NCBI GenBank assembly: GCA_046727175.1
Contig: JBKPCD010000003.1
Location: 1 to 64,000, forward strand
Direction: 5' to 3'
Length of the DNA: 64,000 bases
Source of the DNA: JBKPCD01 sp046727175
Lineage (GTDB): Bacteria; Acidobacteriota; Vicinamibacteria; Vicinamibacterales; 2-12-FULL-66-21
Both the position numbers and the translations under genes were made by a program. Each line of letters starts with the position of its first letter. Positions within the stretch are counted from its first letter, which is position 1. Of this stretch, positions 18,709 to 27,214 are shown one piece after another. The notes beneath the pieces were generated by a model, which worked only from the letters and a program-made list of their open reading frames with translations, was not told where the DNA came from and made no database searches.

Positions 18709-19289
18709 TCTCCGAGGGCCTTCGCTGCGGCGGCCAGCACGCGCGGAACTCGAAACGGTTTCGTGAGGTAGCCGGAGACGCCGAGGTTCACGGCCTCGAT
18801 CGCGCTGGCTTCGGTCGAAAACCCCGTCACGATGATGACGGGAATATCCGCCTTCAGACGGCGAGCCTCGCGGATGACGCTAAGGCCGTCCACGCCCGGC
18901 ATCTTCAAATCAGTAATCAACAGATCGTAAGGAATGATGCGAAGCCGCTCGAGCGCTGTCCGGCCGTCCGGCGAGATGTCCACGTCGTATTCCGCGAGCG
19001 CCAAGGTTTTCGCAAGCAAGTCTCGTACGCTCGGGTCGTCGTCCACAATCAGCACCCGCGGACGGACTGCCGAGGTCGACGTCGAACGCGATGAAGGGGG
19101 CATCGCGCGGACGTTCCGGGGCTGCTGACTTTCGAGCCACGCGTCGATATCGCGCTTCCGAAAGCGCCACTGGCGACCGACGCGAACTGCGGGAATCCGT
19201 CCGGCCTTGATGAGCCGGTAGACGGTGCGAAGATTGACTTGGAGGTAATCGAGTACCGCTTCGGTCGTCAAAAAGCTCTCATCGCTCAT
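18705..19289 (-). CDS. Excisionase-type HTH fused to a response-regulator receiver
   Basis: A 194-residue protein with an uncommon domain order. Residues 5-56 form a MerR/excisionase-type helix-turn-helix (TEAVLDYLQVNLRTVYRLIK, then GRIPAVRVGRQWRFRKRDID), and residues 78-194 form a complete CheY-like receiver (VDDDPSVRDL, phospho-acceptor D127 in LLITDLKMPG, T155, K177 in LTKPF). Most DNA-binding regulators carry the output domain after the receiver, here it comes first. The gene overlaps the upstream kinase by 11 bases and the downstream ABC-F gene by four, so the kinase is its likely partner. It is probably a phosphorylation-controlled DNA-binding protein; targets are unknown. Confidence 0.88.
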   Translation of the reverse strand: MSDESFLTTEAVLDYLQVNLRTVYRLIKAGRIPAVRVGRQWRFRKRDIDAWLESQQPRNVRAMPPSSRSTSTSAVRPRVLIVDDDPSVRDLLAKTLALAEYDVDISPDGRTALERLRIIPYDLLITDLKMPGVDGLSVIREARRLKADIPVIIVTGFSTEASAIEAVNLGVSGYLTKPFRVPRVLAAAAKALGE

Positions 19290-21021
19290 TCGAAGGTACT
19301 TTATCAGACTCTAGCGCCGCTTCCGGCTTCTCCAGTTCCTGGTTCGCTGTGCTCGATCGCTGGTCGCTGCCCCGGCCACCTTTATGGGCCCGCCGGTGGC
19401 GGCGGTCCCCAGAATTGGCTGGGAGCTCGAGCGTAAAGATCGCGCCCCTGTTGACCGCGTTAGCGGCTCGAATGCTGCCGCCGTGATCCTGGAGGACACC
19501 GTAGGTGATTGCGAGGCCGAGTCCGGTCCCCTGGCCGACTTCTTTGGTCGTGAAGAACGGATCGAAGACGCGTGGCAGCACGTCCCTTGGAATTCCCGCT
19601 CCTGAGTCGCGAATCGTCGTCACCACCGCGTTGCCGTCGGCGCTGACCGCCGTGTCGATTTCGATCGTGCCTTCGCCGCCAGCGTCCCGAATCGCGTGCT
19701 CGGCGTTGATCAGCACGTTGAGAAACGCCTCGTGCAACAGCACCGGATCCCCCACGACCAGTGGCAGGTTTTCCGCTTCACGCCTCACCACTTGAATGCG
19801 TGCCCGCGCCAGTGCAGCGCGACGGCTCGTGAGTACGCGAGTCAACAACCGCGGAATCGCGATCCGCCGACGGACGACTCGGCGTCTTCCGCTGAAGACG
19901 AGGAGGTTGCGGACGATTGTTGCGGCGCGCCGCGCGTCCTGGTAGACACGACGCAACTCGCTGCGCACGGGGAGCACGCCTTTCGGCTTGCGTATCATCA
20001 GCTCGAGATGGCCGAGCACTCCCTGCAGGGGATTGTTCATCTCGTGTGCGATTCCCGCGACGAACTGGCCAAGCGACGCGAGTTTCTCCGATTGCGCGAG
20101 CCGTTCCCGCAGCGTCTCGCGCTCCGCTTCGAGGCGCGCCTGCAGGCTGATGTCCCGGGCCACGATCACGCGTCCCACTGGATCACCTGCTTCCGCGACG
20201 AGTGGGGTCATCGTGATGACAAACGTGCCGCCGAGGAGCGGCCCTTCGTACGTCCTGGGCCCTTCAAGATTCTGGTCGCCTCCACCGCCGGGTGCATCAC
20301 CCGGCGAGATCCACTGGAACACGGCTGGGTCGATCAACTCTTCGACGCGGCGTCCCACGACATCTCTGCGGCGGAGTCGCACGCGAGCGGCAAACGCGTC
20401 GTTCGTCTCGACGATTCGCAGGTCGTTGTCGCTGACGATGACGAGATCCACCAACGAGTTCAACGTGTTCTCGAGCAACCGTCGCTGCGCCAGCGTCTGT
20501 TCGAGGAGTTGAAGGTTTTCGACGACGACGGAGAGCTGCGAGGCGACCTCGTTGACGAAATAGATCCGCTGTTCGTCATCGAGGTCCATCAGGTGCGGGC
20601 CGTCGACGACGAGCGTGCCGAGCGCCCGGCGCCAGCCGCGCAAGGGAGCGACGACCACCGGGTCGGCAAGATCCGTAAGCAGCTGCGGTCGATCGAGGCG
20701 GAGGCCCCGGGCCGCGGCGGCGACTCGATCCTCGACCGGGATGCGGGCGACCCCACCCCGCCGTTCCGCGGGAGCGGATCCGGCGAGCACGAGCTCACGC
20801 GCCTCCCGGTCGTGGAGCCAGATCGAGGTGGTCTGGGCGCCCAGGAAGGCATGTGCATCCTGCGAGAGCGCCTCGAGAGCGCTCGCGACGTTGAGCGGAG
20901 AGGTCAGCCGGCGCGCTGACCGCGTGGCGAACTCACGCAGGCGCTGATGCGACTCGCGCTCGCGGGCGAGCCGGATCCGTTTCGTGGCCCGGGTACCGGG
21001 TGGCGGGGTCGGCCGTGCCAT
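19279..21021 (-). CDS. GAF-PAS sensor histidine kinase
   Basis: A 580-residue soluble kinase: N-terminal GAF domain (LEALSQDAHAFLGAQTTSIWL, GTLVVDG), PAS domain (LNSLVDLVIVSDNDLRIVETN), HisKA with QFVAGIAHEMNNPLQGVLGH, and HATPase (NVLINAEHAI, DSGAGIP, GTGLGLAITYGV). The tail after GAIFTLELP is about 50 residues of charged low complexity. No transmembrane helix is seen. It is probably the partner of the overlapping HTH-receiver protein. It diverges from the ECF sigma gene across a 133-base gap (21022-21154) in which I see no strong promoter. Confidence 0.9.
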   Translation of the reverse strand: MARPTPPPGTRATKRIRLARERESHQRLREFATRSARRLTSPLNVASALEALSQDAHAFLGAQTTSIWLHDREARELVLAGSAPAERRGGVARIPVEDRVAAAARGLRLDRPQLLTDLADPVVVAPLRGWRRALGTLVVDGPHLMDLDDEQRIYFVNEVASQLSVVVENLQLLEQTLAQRRLLENTLNSLVDLVIVSDNDLRIVETNDAFAARVRLRRRDVVGRRVEELIDPAVFQWISPGDAPGGGGDQNLEGPRTYEGPLLGGTFVITMTPLVAEAGDPVGRVIVARDISLQARLEAERETLRERLAQSEKLASLGQFVAGIAHEMNNPLQGVLGHLELMIRKPKGVLPVRSELRRVYQDARRAATIVRNLLVFSGRRRVVRRRIAIPRLLTRVLTSRRAALARARIQVVRREAENLPLVVGDPVLLHEAFLNVLINAEHAIRDAGGEGTIEIDTAVSADGNAVVTTIRDSGAGIPRDVLPRVFDPFFTTKEVGQGTGLGLAITYGVLQDHGGSIRAANAVNRGAIFTLELPANSGDRRHRRAHKGGRGSDQRSSTANQELEKPEAALESDKVPSNER

Positions 21022-21154
21022 GCGGGGTGCGAACGCATTCTAAGATGTAGAGCCGTAAAGGTAAAATTGGTCCAGACTGGCATGCGTGGAGAGGCGTCTA
21101 AATCGTTGAACGGTGGGCCCCCGTGATAGAGCCGCCCGTGATGAGCCGCTCTTG

Positions 21155-21862
21155 ATGAGTGACGAAGAGCTGGTCGCCCGCTCAATGGGGGGCGATCTGG
21201 ACAGCTTCAACCAGTTGGTGCTGCGTTGGGAGCGGCCTATCTACGCCCTCGCCTACCGAGTGATTGGCCGTGAGGAGGACGCCCGCGATGTCGCACAGGA
21301 AACCTTCCTTCGCGCCTTCCGTGCGCTCCGCGGCTTCAAGGGACAGGCGAAGTTCTCGTCATGGCTCTACCGCATCACCCTGAACCTGTGCCGGGATTGG
21401 ATTCGACGCGAGCGGCGCACGCCGGTGGCACAGGTCCCGGACGGTGTGGATCTGATCGAGCTGGCCGGGGAAGCGGAGCCCTCGGAGTCGATCGAAGATC
21501 TTGTGTCGCGGCGAGAGGTCGGCCGGGCGGTGGCGCGCGCGATGGCGAGCCTGCCCGACGAGCAGCGCACGGCCATCATCCTGAAGGAATACCATGGCCT
21601 CACGTTCCAGGAGATTGCCGATCTGCTGGATTGCCCGCTGAGCACGGTGAAAACACGGCTGTATCAGGGGCTGACGGTCCTTCGGAAGCACTTGCATCAC
21701 GCCGGCGTCGAGAGCACGTTCAGTCCGAACGCGTCGACCACCGGCCAGCGGAGCGCTTCGCGTGGGGCCATCGCGCGGCTCCCCGTCGGAGGCTCCGCGT
21801 CGGACGAGGCAGGGGCCGACAGCATCAAGAGAATTTGCGTCAGAGATCAGAGAGGATGTTAG
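21155..21862 (+). CDS. ECF-type RNA polymerase sigma factor
   Basis: Sigma-70 family factor with region 2 (FNQLVLRWERPIYALAYRV, then DARDVAQETFLRAFRAL, FSSWLYRITLNLCRD) and region 4 (LPDEQRTAIILKEYHGLTFQEIADLLDCPLSTVKTRL). The ATG at 21155 begins at the conserved MSDEELVARSM; a GTG at 21113 would add 14 unconserved residues. The C-terminal 60 residues after region 4 are low complexity. The gene is seven bases from an anti-sigma gene, so it is a regulated ECF factor, probably of the RpoE/SigW type. Confidence 0.93.
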   Translation: MSDEELVARSMGGDLDSFNQLVLRWERPIYALAYRVIGREEDARDVAQETFLRAFRALRGFKGQAKFSSWLYRITLNLCRDWIRRERRTPVAQVPDGVDLIELAGEAEPSESIEDLVSRREVGRAVARAMASLPDEQRTAIILKEYHGLTFQEIADLLDCPLSTVKTRLYQGLTVLRKHLHHAGVESTFSPNASTTGQRSASRGAIARLPVGGSASDEAGADSIKRICVRDQRGC

Positions 21863-21869
21863 AGGAAAC

Positions 21870-22634
21870 ATGCATTGTGACAAGGAACGTCTGGTCGGAT
21901 ATCTGTACGACGATCTCTCGGCGTCGGAGCTCCAGTCGTTCGAAACTCACCTTGCGTCATGCGAACCTTGTCGTGAGGAGTTGACCGGCTTGCGGTCGAC
22001 GAGGGCGCAGCTCGGGCAGTGGATGCCTCCCGAGCCCGACCTTGCGTTTCAGATCGTCCGCCGCGGAACAGCGGCTGTGGTCGCTCCACGCCGATGGTGG
22101 ACTTCTCCCAGGTGGAGTCTTGCCGCCGCTGCGGTGCTGGTGCTCGCGGCGGCCGCGGCGATCGCCAACATCGAGGTGCGATACGGCGGGGATGGATTCA
22201 CGGTGCGCACCGGATGGGCGCACGGCGGAGCCGCAAGTCAGCAGGCGACGAACGAGATCCTGCCCGCGGCCGCCACGTCCCACGCGTGGAAGGCAGATCT
22301 CGCAGCCATGGAACGACGGCTTCGCAATTTGGAATCAGCGGCGGTTACCAAAGAGCCGATTGTCCCGGCGAACGTCGCGATGGCCAGGAGCTCCGACGCG
22401 GAGGTGCTCCGACGAGTTCAGCGGATCCTGGCCGAGAGCGAGAAGCGTCAGCGCGACGAGCTGGCGCTGCGCATCGGGCAGCTGCTGCGAGACATGGAAG
22501 CCACACGGCGGGCGGATCTCGCGCACATTCAGCAGGGATTCGCGCAGGTCCAGGGAATCACCGATACGACGCTGCTGCGTCAGCGGCAGATGGAGCAGAA
22601 TTTCTATCGAGTTGGAGTCGTGCAACAGAAGTAA
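21870..22634 (+). CDS. Membrane-anchored anti-sigma factor with zinc-binding N terminus
   Basis: A 254-residue regulator: a short ZAS-type anti-sigma domain with the H-x3-C-x2-C zinc pattern (THLASCEPCREEL), one transmembrane helix (WSLAAAAVLVLAAAAAIANI) and a long, charged, probably coiled-coil periplasmic region (VQRILAESEKRQRDELALRIGQLLRDMEATRR). The start at 21870 has AGAGGAAAC directly before ATG; the frame is open further upstream inside the sigma gene. It presumably binds the cytoplasmic sigma factor and releases it on an envelope signal. Confidence 0.88.
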   Translation: MHCDKERLVGYLYDDLSASELQSFETHLASCEPCREELTGLRSTRAQLGQWMPPEPDLAFQIVRRGTAAVVAPRRWWTSPRWSLAAAAVLVLAAAAAIANIEVRYGGDGFTVRTGWAHGGAASQQATNEILPAAATSHAWKADLAAMERRLRNLESAAVTKEPIVPANVAMARSSDAEVLRRVQRILAESEKRQRDELALRIGQLLRDMEATRRADLAHIQQGFAQVQGITDTTLLRQRQMEQNFYRVGVVQQK

Positions 22635-22645
22635 CCGGAGGAACC

Positions 22646-23443
22646 GTGTCTAGAAGTGTGCTTCTCGGAGTAACGTTGTCCCTCGCGTTCTCGGTTGCGC
22701 CCGCCGCTCAGACGAGGACGCAGGACGCGCAGCGGCGCCGCGATCAGATTCAGCTGATGGAAGGCGTGCTCGCGCAGGCAGTCCGGCTGGGCGCCGAGCA
22801 GGTCGGTCGACGCATGCAGGCGATCGATCCGACCATGTCGGTGCTGATCGGTCAGGCGCGGGCGCGAGGCTTCGTGCTCGAGGGCTACGGCGTCTTCTTC
22901 GATGTCGAGATCCCGGCTCTTCGTCAGAGCGTGCTCTGGTCGATGAGGAATGGGGTGCGCGAGAGTCAAACGGCAAGCGCGCTCGAGATCCTGCGCCGGT
23001 ATTTCGAATCGATGCCTGAGGCGCCCTCCAAGCAGGCCCCATCGAAACAGGAAGTGCAGCAGGCATTCAAGGCGGTCACGCAGCAGCTTGGCCCGGTGCC
23101 GGCGCCAAAGAGCACCGTGGCCGAGAGCGTCGCGCAGCCGCCGCCGGGGACTGTCGTCGCGGCCAACGCCGACGTCGTGGACGATCCGAATGCGCAGTAC
23201 ACGGAATCAGTGAAAAACGCGCTGATCGACGCGATGCTCGATTACAGTCTGCCGATGGATCTCAGTCCGGACGAGTGGCTCACGGTCGCAGCCCGCGATA
23301 ATGAGGGCCCGCTTCAACCCAACGTGATCGACGACACGATGACGATCGTGCTGCGCGTCAAAGGAAGCGATCTCGCCGCGTTTTCAGCGGACCGGGCGAG
23401 GCGCGCCGAGTTCCGATCGAAGGTGGAAGTTCGCGTGTTTTGA
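22646..23443 (+). CDS. Secreted protein of unknown function, third gene of the ECF operon
   Basis: A GTG start with a strong CCGGAGGAACC Shine-Dalgarno site 11 bases after the anti-sigma gene gives 265 residues. It has a signal peptide (LLGVTLSLAFSVAPAAQ) and a mature part with two conserved-looking segments, GYGVFFDVEIPALRQSV and a C-terminal DEWLTVAARDN followed by VLRVKGSDLAAF. No catalytic motif is recognised. The position suggests an envelope protein made under the control of the ECF factor or sensing for it. Confidence 0.8.
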   Translation: MSRSVLLGVTLSLAFSVAPAAQTRTQDAQRRRDQIQLMEGVLAQAVRLGAEQVGRRMQAIDPTMSVLIGQARARGFVLEGYGVFFDVEIPALRQSVLWSMRNGVRESQTASALEILRRYFESMPEAPSKQAPSKQEVQQAFKAVTQQLGPVPAPKSTVAESVAQPPPGTVVAANADVVDDPNAQYTESVKNALIDAMLDYSLPMDLSPDEWLTVAARDNEGPLQPNVIDDTMTIVLRVKGSDLAAFSADRARRAEFRSKVEVRVF

Positions 23444-23450
23444 GGTCCGG

Positions 23451-23513
23451 TTCGCCCTCCCGGCCCCCCATCGTCGTCGCTCGCGGGGCCCTTTGCCCCG
23501 CTCCGCTCGCGTG
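23451..23513. repeat. Copy of the TCGCTCGCGGGG / GCTCCGCTC repeat
   Basis: This GC-rich segment downstream of the ECF operon contains CGTCGCTCGCGGGG, then GCCCCGCTCCGCTCGCG. It matches, in opposite orientation, the repeat before the lipoprotein gene at 60850-60950. Confidence 0.6.
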
Positions 23514-23571
23514 GCGGTGCTTGCACGGCAAGTCGACGCGTTCCTACATTCAAGTGATCTACAATCGCGGC

Positions 23572-24087
23572 ATGGCGCCAAATCACACGATCCAGTGGCC
23601 TATTGCCGGGTCGCCGTTGTGCGTCGTCTGCGTCGTGCTGCTGATGGTCGTGTCGGGCTGCGGTGCGCCCGTCGACCTCAAACAGACGCTTCAAGTCATC
23701 GACTCCAACGGGGGGTGGTACGATGCTGGTGTCGTGGCTGGCAAGAACAAGCTCGTCCCGAGTGTCAGTTTTCGTATCAAGAAGAAAGCCGACGTGAACG
23801 TCAACCCGCTCGCGCTCAACGTGTTGTTCCGGGCGGTCGACGGGCAGGAGAGCACCATCGATCAGGACGTGTTCCTGCAGCGAGTCCAGTTCGAGGGCGA
23901 CACGACGTCGCCAATTGTCGTCCGGCCCGAGAACGGCTATCTGGGCGAGGGTGAACAGACTCGCGCGCAGATGCTGCAGAACAGCCAGTTTCGCGACATG
24001 CGCGTCACGGTGTTCGGCAAGCACAGTTCTTCCACCTGGGTGGAGCTGGGCCGGTACGACATTCCTCGTCAGCTGCTGACGAAATAG
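23572..24087 (+). CDS. Small predicted lipoprotein
   Basis: 171 residues with a signal peptide and lipobox (VVSGC, cysteine near residue 30), followed by PVDLKQTLQVIDSNGGWYDAGVVAGKNKLVPSV split over two beta-type segments and FRIKKKADVNVNPLALNVLFR. The second half (VDGQESTIDQDVFLQRVQFEG) reads as a beta-sandwich. It is conserved-looking but I do not recognise the family. The ATG at 23572 is chosen because it starts the signal peptide; the Shine-Dalgarno sequence is weak. The APC permease begins 14 bases downstream. Confidence 0.75.
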   Translation: MAPNHTIQWPIAGSPLCVVCVVLLMVVSGCGAPVDLKQTLQVIDSNGGWYDAGVVAGKNKLVPSVSFRIKKKADVNVNPLALNVLFRAVDGQESTIDQDVFLQRVQFEGDTTSPIVVRPENGYLGEGEQTRAQMLQNSQFRDMRVTVFGKHSSSTWVELGRYDIPRQLLTK

Positions 24088-24101
24088 CGCCACGCGAGCC
24101 A

Positions 24102-25538
24102 GTGGCGCAGCCAACTCCCGCTTTCGACGTTTCGCCTCCCCAACGCGAGGCTCCAACTCTCGAACGGCGACTCGGTCCGCTCGATGCGGCGGCGATTATC
24201 GTGTCCAACGTGATCGGCGGCGGCATCCTCTTCACACCACCGCTCATTGCGGCGAGCGTTCCGCGGCCGTGGTGGTTCCTCTCGACGTGGTTTGCCGGTG
24301 GCATTCTGGCATTCGCAGGTGCCATGGCGTACGCCGAGCTTGCGGCGTTACGGCCGCGTGCAGGTGGCGAATACGTGTACCTTCGCGCGGCGTACGGTCA
24401 GCTCGCGGCGTTCCTGACGGGCTGGACCTCCTTCGTCGCGGGTTTCTCCGGCGCCATTGCCACGAGCGCGGTCGTCCTTGCGGCGTACGTCGGCAGGTTC
24501 GTTCCGGGCGCCGACGATGGAACGGCGCTGTTCGTGATTCCGCTTCCGTTCATCCCATTGACCATCTCGCGCCAGGCGATCGTGGCAGTGGCGGCGATTG
24601 CGCTCATGGCGTGGATTCATCTGCGCGGTGTCGGTCCGGGACGGCTGATGACAAACGTCCTCGCCGCGCTCAAGGTTTCGGCACTCCTGATCTTCATCGC
24701 GTTGGGCCTGTCGATCGGCGCAGGTGACTTTGGACATTTCGGGCGCGCGGCTGGTCCCGTTGCGGCTAGCGGTTGGTTGTTGGCCCTGATTCCGGTGATG
24801 TTCACCTACTCGGGCTGGAACGCGGCGGCTTACGTGGCTGAGGAAGTTCGCGAGCCAGGCCGGAACGTGCCGCTCGCGCTCGGTCTCGGAACACTCGCGG
24901 TCGTCGTCATCTACCTGCTCCTTAACGTGCTCTTTCTGTACGTGCTGCCCGTCGATCGACTCGGCCAGGTAAAGGGCAGCGTGCTCGACGTCATCGCCGA
25001 TCGTCTTCTTGGTGTGCGCGCGGGCAACGTGATGGGGATCGTGTCAATTATCAGCATCGCCGCCAGCATCAGCGCGATGACGTTTGCAGGTCCTCGTGTC
25101 TACTACGCCATGGCGCGCGACGGGCTCTTCTTTCAGAGCGCCGCACGGATTCACCCGCGCTATCACACGCCGGCGGTGTCCATCATCGCGCAGGCCGTCT
25201 GGAGCTCGCTGCTCGTCCTCTGGGGTGGCGCCAATGCGCTGACGACGTATACAGGTTTTTCGGTTGTGTTGTTCGCCGGGATTGCCGTGGTGTCGGTCTT
25301 CGTGCTGCGAAGCCGCGAACCGGAGGCGCCGCGACCGTTCAGGGCGTGGGGCTATCCTGTTGCGCCTGCGATGTTCGCGATTGCGAGCCTCGCGATCGTC
25401 CTGAACGCACTCCGGGCGGATCTCGTCGTACCGCTGCGAACGTCCTCACCATGGGGACCTGCCGCCGCCGGCATCATGATCATCGCGCTCGGGATACCGT
25501 TCTACGCAGCGTTCCGACGAAAGAACCCTCAGATCTGA
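24102..25538 (+). CDS. APC-superfamily amino-acid/polyamine permease
   Basis: A 478-residue inner-membrane transporter with about 12 hydrophobic segments and a conserved first helix (SNVIGGGILFTPP, the GxG(I/V) substrate-binding break). TM6 carries FTYSGWNAAAYVAEEV, typical of amino-acid transporters, and the C-terminal half has AMARDGLFFQSAARIHPRYHTP, an amino-acid permease signature. Substrate is not determined. The start is a GTG with no clear Shine-Dalgarno sequence. Its last 10 bases overlap the next gene on the other strand. Confidence 0.9.
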   Translation: MAQPTPAFDVSPPQREAPTLERRLGPLDAAAIIVSNVIGGGILFTPPLIAASVPRPWWFLSTWFAGGILAFAGAMAYAELAALRPRAGGEYVYLRAAYGQLAAFLTGWTSFVAGFSGAIATSAVVLAAYVGRFVPGADDGTALFVIPLPFIPLTISRQAIVAVAAIALMAWIHLRGVGPGRLMTNVLAALKVSALLIFIALGLSIGAGDFGHFGRAAGPVAASGWLLALIPVMFTYSGWNAAAYVAEEVREPGRNVPLALGLGTLAVVVIYLLLNVLFLYVLPVDRLGQVKGSVLDVIADRLLGVRAGNVMGIVSIISIAASISAMTFAGPRVYYAMARDGLFFQSAARIHPRYHTPAVSIIAQAVWSSLLVLWGGANALTTYTGFSVVLFAGIAVVSVFVLRSREPEAPRPFRAWGYPVAPAMFAIASLAIVLNALRADLVVPLRTSSPWGPAAAGIMIIALGIPFYAAFRRKNPQI

Positions 25539-25918
25539 TCTGCTCGTGCGGCGGACGGCCTATCGGTCATGAGAGCCCAGACCGTCAGCAACGCCAACGT
25601 CCCATCTGACGCGGCAAAGAGCAGAAACGACGTCGGCGACCCCCGGAGCCAGTAATCGAGGAGGAACGCACACGCGCCGGCGCCTTTCAGCAGCGGACCC
25701 ATCACCCACATGTACCCGCGGTAGCGGACCGGATCACGCCATGGCAGGTAGTACCCCACACCCACCGCGATGAGGAACACCCCATTGAGGTCGGAGAAGA
25801 TGCGTGGGTGCGCTGGTTCGACGCCGAAGATTGCGGCGAGACGATCGCCCGCGAGCAATAAAAAGGCCCCTACGACTGAATCGTAGAGGCCTGAGATGCA
25901 TGCGAGGACCGCAATCAC
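25529..25918 (-). CDS. Four-helix membrane protein of unknown function
   Basis: A 129-residue protein with four predicted transmembrane segments; the first helix begins CISGLYDSVVGAFLLLAGD, a pattern common in small uncharacterised membrane proteins. It starts with a GTG 11 bases after the PEGA gene. An excellent intrinsic-terminator hairpin falls inside codons about 10-21. Either this is a coding sequence that also ends the PEGA transcript, or translation starts lower down (TTG near codon 21), which would cut the first helix. Confidence 0.7.
   Translation of the reverse strand: MIAVLACISGLYDSVVGAFLLLAGDRLAAIFGVEPAHPRIFSDLNGVFLIAVGVGYYLPWRDPVRYRGYMWVMGPLLKGAGACAFLLDYWLRGSPTSFLLFAASDGTLALLTVWALMTDRPSAARADQI
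25857..25892 (-). terminator. Intrinsic terminator of the PEGA gene, inside the next coding region
   Basis: On the minus strand a 12-bp stem (AGGCCTCTACGA with TCGTAGGGGCCT, one G-U pair) with a 5-base loop is followed by TTTTTATT. On the plus strand the same position would be a C-A mismatch, so the structure is minus-strand RNA. Confidence 0.8.
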
Positions 25919-25928
25919 GCGCAGAGGG

Positions 25929-26906
25929 TTACTGGATCCGCTTCAGCTCACCCTTGTAGGTCACCGTCTCGCCCGGAGCCACGAGCACATCGAACTGCGC
26001 TGGCTCGTAGCCGTCGGCCTTGATTTCGATCTTGTGACCGCCGGACTCGATCCCGAGCTTCTGGAACACGCCGTCGAAGCTGTCGACCTCGCCGACGAAG
26101 TACCCATCGACGAACACCTGCGCGTTGCGCGGCTTGATCTTCAATCGCAGGGAGCCCGTCTCCAGCACGGACTGACTATACCCCCCGCTACCGCCATATC
26201 CGTAACCGCCGTACCCGTAACCGCCGTACCCGTAACCGTTGTATCCGTATCCTCCGTAGTAGCCAGGAGCGTAGCCGCCGTACCAGAACGGATCGTAGTA
26301 GAGGAAGCCAAGCCCGTAACCGTACCCGGATCCCCAGAAGCCGTACGGATAGTAGTAGTGCCCCGGATAGTAAGTCACCCCGCCGCCGTTACCGGGGTAC
26401 ACGCTGCCACGCTCGACCGCCTGGCCGGTGACAGGTCGTCCATCGCGAGGCCGGCTGTAAGCCGGGACTGCGGCACGTTCAGGCACGGAGCTGTCGCCGT
26501 TTGCGACCGCCGACTGCGCACCGGCCGGCCTCGCGCTGGCAGCGGTGGATCCGTCGCCACGCGAGCCACGGGGCACCGCGTGGCCTATGCTGCCGTCGTC
26601 ACCGCTGCGTCGTGGAGGTGCAGCCCGTTCCGCGGCCGAACCAGAGGAGTGGCCGGGAGCCGTGGACGTTGGCGCCGAGCTGGAGCCGGACGAGGATGGG
26701 GTGGAGGAGGAACCCATCGACCCGCCGCCTGACGCTCCGCCGCCTGCTGCGCCGCCACCGCCACCACCACCCCCGCCGCCCCTCGGCTCGGCCGAGCCCG
26801 TCGAGCCTGCTCCGGCGGGCCGCTCGCGCTGCGCCAACGCCGGCAGCACGGCCACGGCTAGTAAGACCGCGACCAGAGCGCCGATCCTAAATTCTTGACG
26901 TCTCAT
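25929..26906 (-). CDS. Secreted PEGA-domain protein with Gly-Tyr-rich repeat
   Basis: The ATG at 26906 is preceded by GGAGGAGCC with good spacing, giving 325 residues. A signal peptide (ALVAVLLAVAVLPALAQ) leads into a long Gly/Ser/Pro/Ala low-complexity region, then a tyrosine-glycine segment (YGYGGYGYGGYGYGGSGG) encoded by 15-bp tandem repeats, and ends with a PEGA domain (LRLKIKPRNAQVFVDGYFVG, ESGGHKIEIKADGY). PEGA domains are found in surface-exposed bacterial proteins. The protein is probably cell-surface located. Its transcript probably ends at the terminator at 25857-25892. Confidence 0.85.
   Translation of the reverse strand: MRRQEFRIGALVAVLLAVAVLPALAQRERPAGAGSTGSAEPRGGGGGGGGGGAAGGGASGGGSMGSSSTPSSSGSSSAPTSTAPGHSSGSAAERAAPPRRSGDDGSIGHAVPRGSRGDGSTAASARPAGAQSAVANGDSSVPERAAVPAYSRPRDGRPVTGQAVERGSVYPGNGGGVTYYPGHYYYPYGFWGSGYGYGLGFLYYDPFWYGGYAPGYYGGYGYNGYGYGGYGYGGYGYGGSGGYSQSVLETGSLRLKIKPRNAQVFVDGYFVGEVDSFDGVFQKLGIESGGHKIEIKADGYEPAQFDVLVAPGETVTYKGELKRIQ
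26200..26259. repeat. 15-bp tandem repeat in the PEGA gene
   Basis: Two identical 15-bp units (CCGTAACCGCCGTAC) and a third and fourth that are diverged encode the GYGGY repeats of the PEGA protein. Confidence 0.85.
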
Positions 26907-27214
26907 CACGGCTCCTCCGGAATCTCTGGGAAGATTCCCAACGGACGCAAAAGCAACAGATCTGCCAGGTGAGGCATTGTGGTTTGGCGCCGTTTCGCCA
27001 CATTCTACTCCCCAGGAGCACGTGGGTGCGTCTCTTTCTGAGTGCAATCGTCCGAAGCCTGTGACACAGGCCAGCGCCGGCAGGCCGATAGTCCCGTAGT
27101 TCGGTGGCTCGGTACCGGCCGAATTCGCTCGATGTCCAGCCCACTTAACCACTCTCGTCGAACGGTTGACGAAAGCGGGCTACCGAGCCGCGGATCCACC
27201 GGCTCTGTTGGTAA
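26907..27214. other. Divergent intergenic region between the PEGA gene and hslV
   Basis: About 308 bases with no convincing gene. It holds a palindrome GGGAAGATTCCC (about 26929-26940), a stem-loop TGTGG/CCACA and a degraded stretch of GTAGTTCGGTGGCTCGG (about 27095-27115) that resembles the octamer array at 53974-54013. No promoter with good spacing was found for hslV. Confidence 0.6.

Noticed and set aside
21038..21067. Promoter for the ECF sigma operon (TTCTAA, 18 bases, TAAAAT)
   Set aside because: The -35 part is too poor and the -10 match alone is not enough evidence.
26935..27015. Cyclic-di-GMP riboswitch before the PEGA gene or hslV
   Set aside because: A GGACGCAAA stretch is present but the partner elements of the GEMM fold are missing on both strands.
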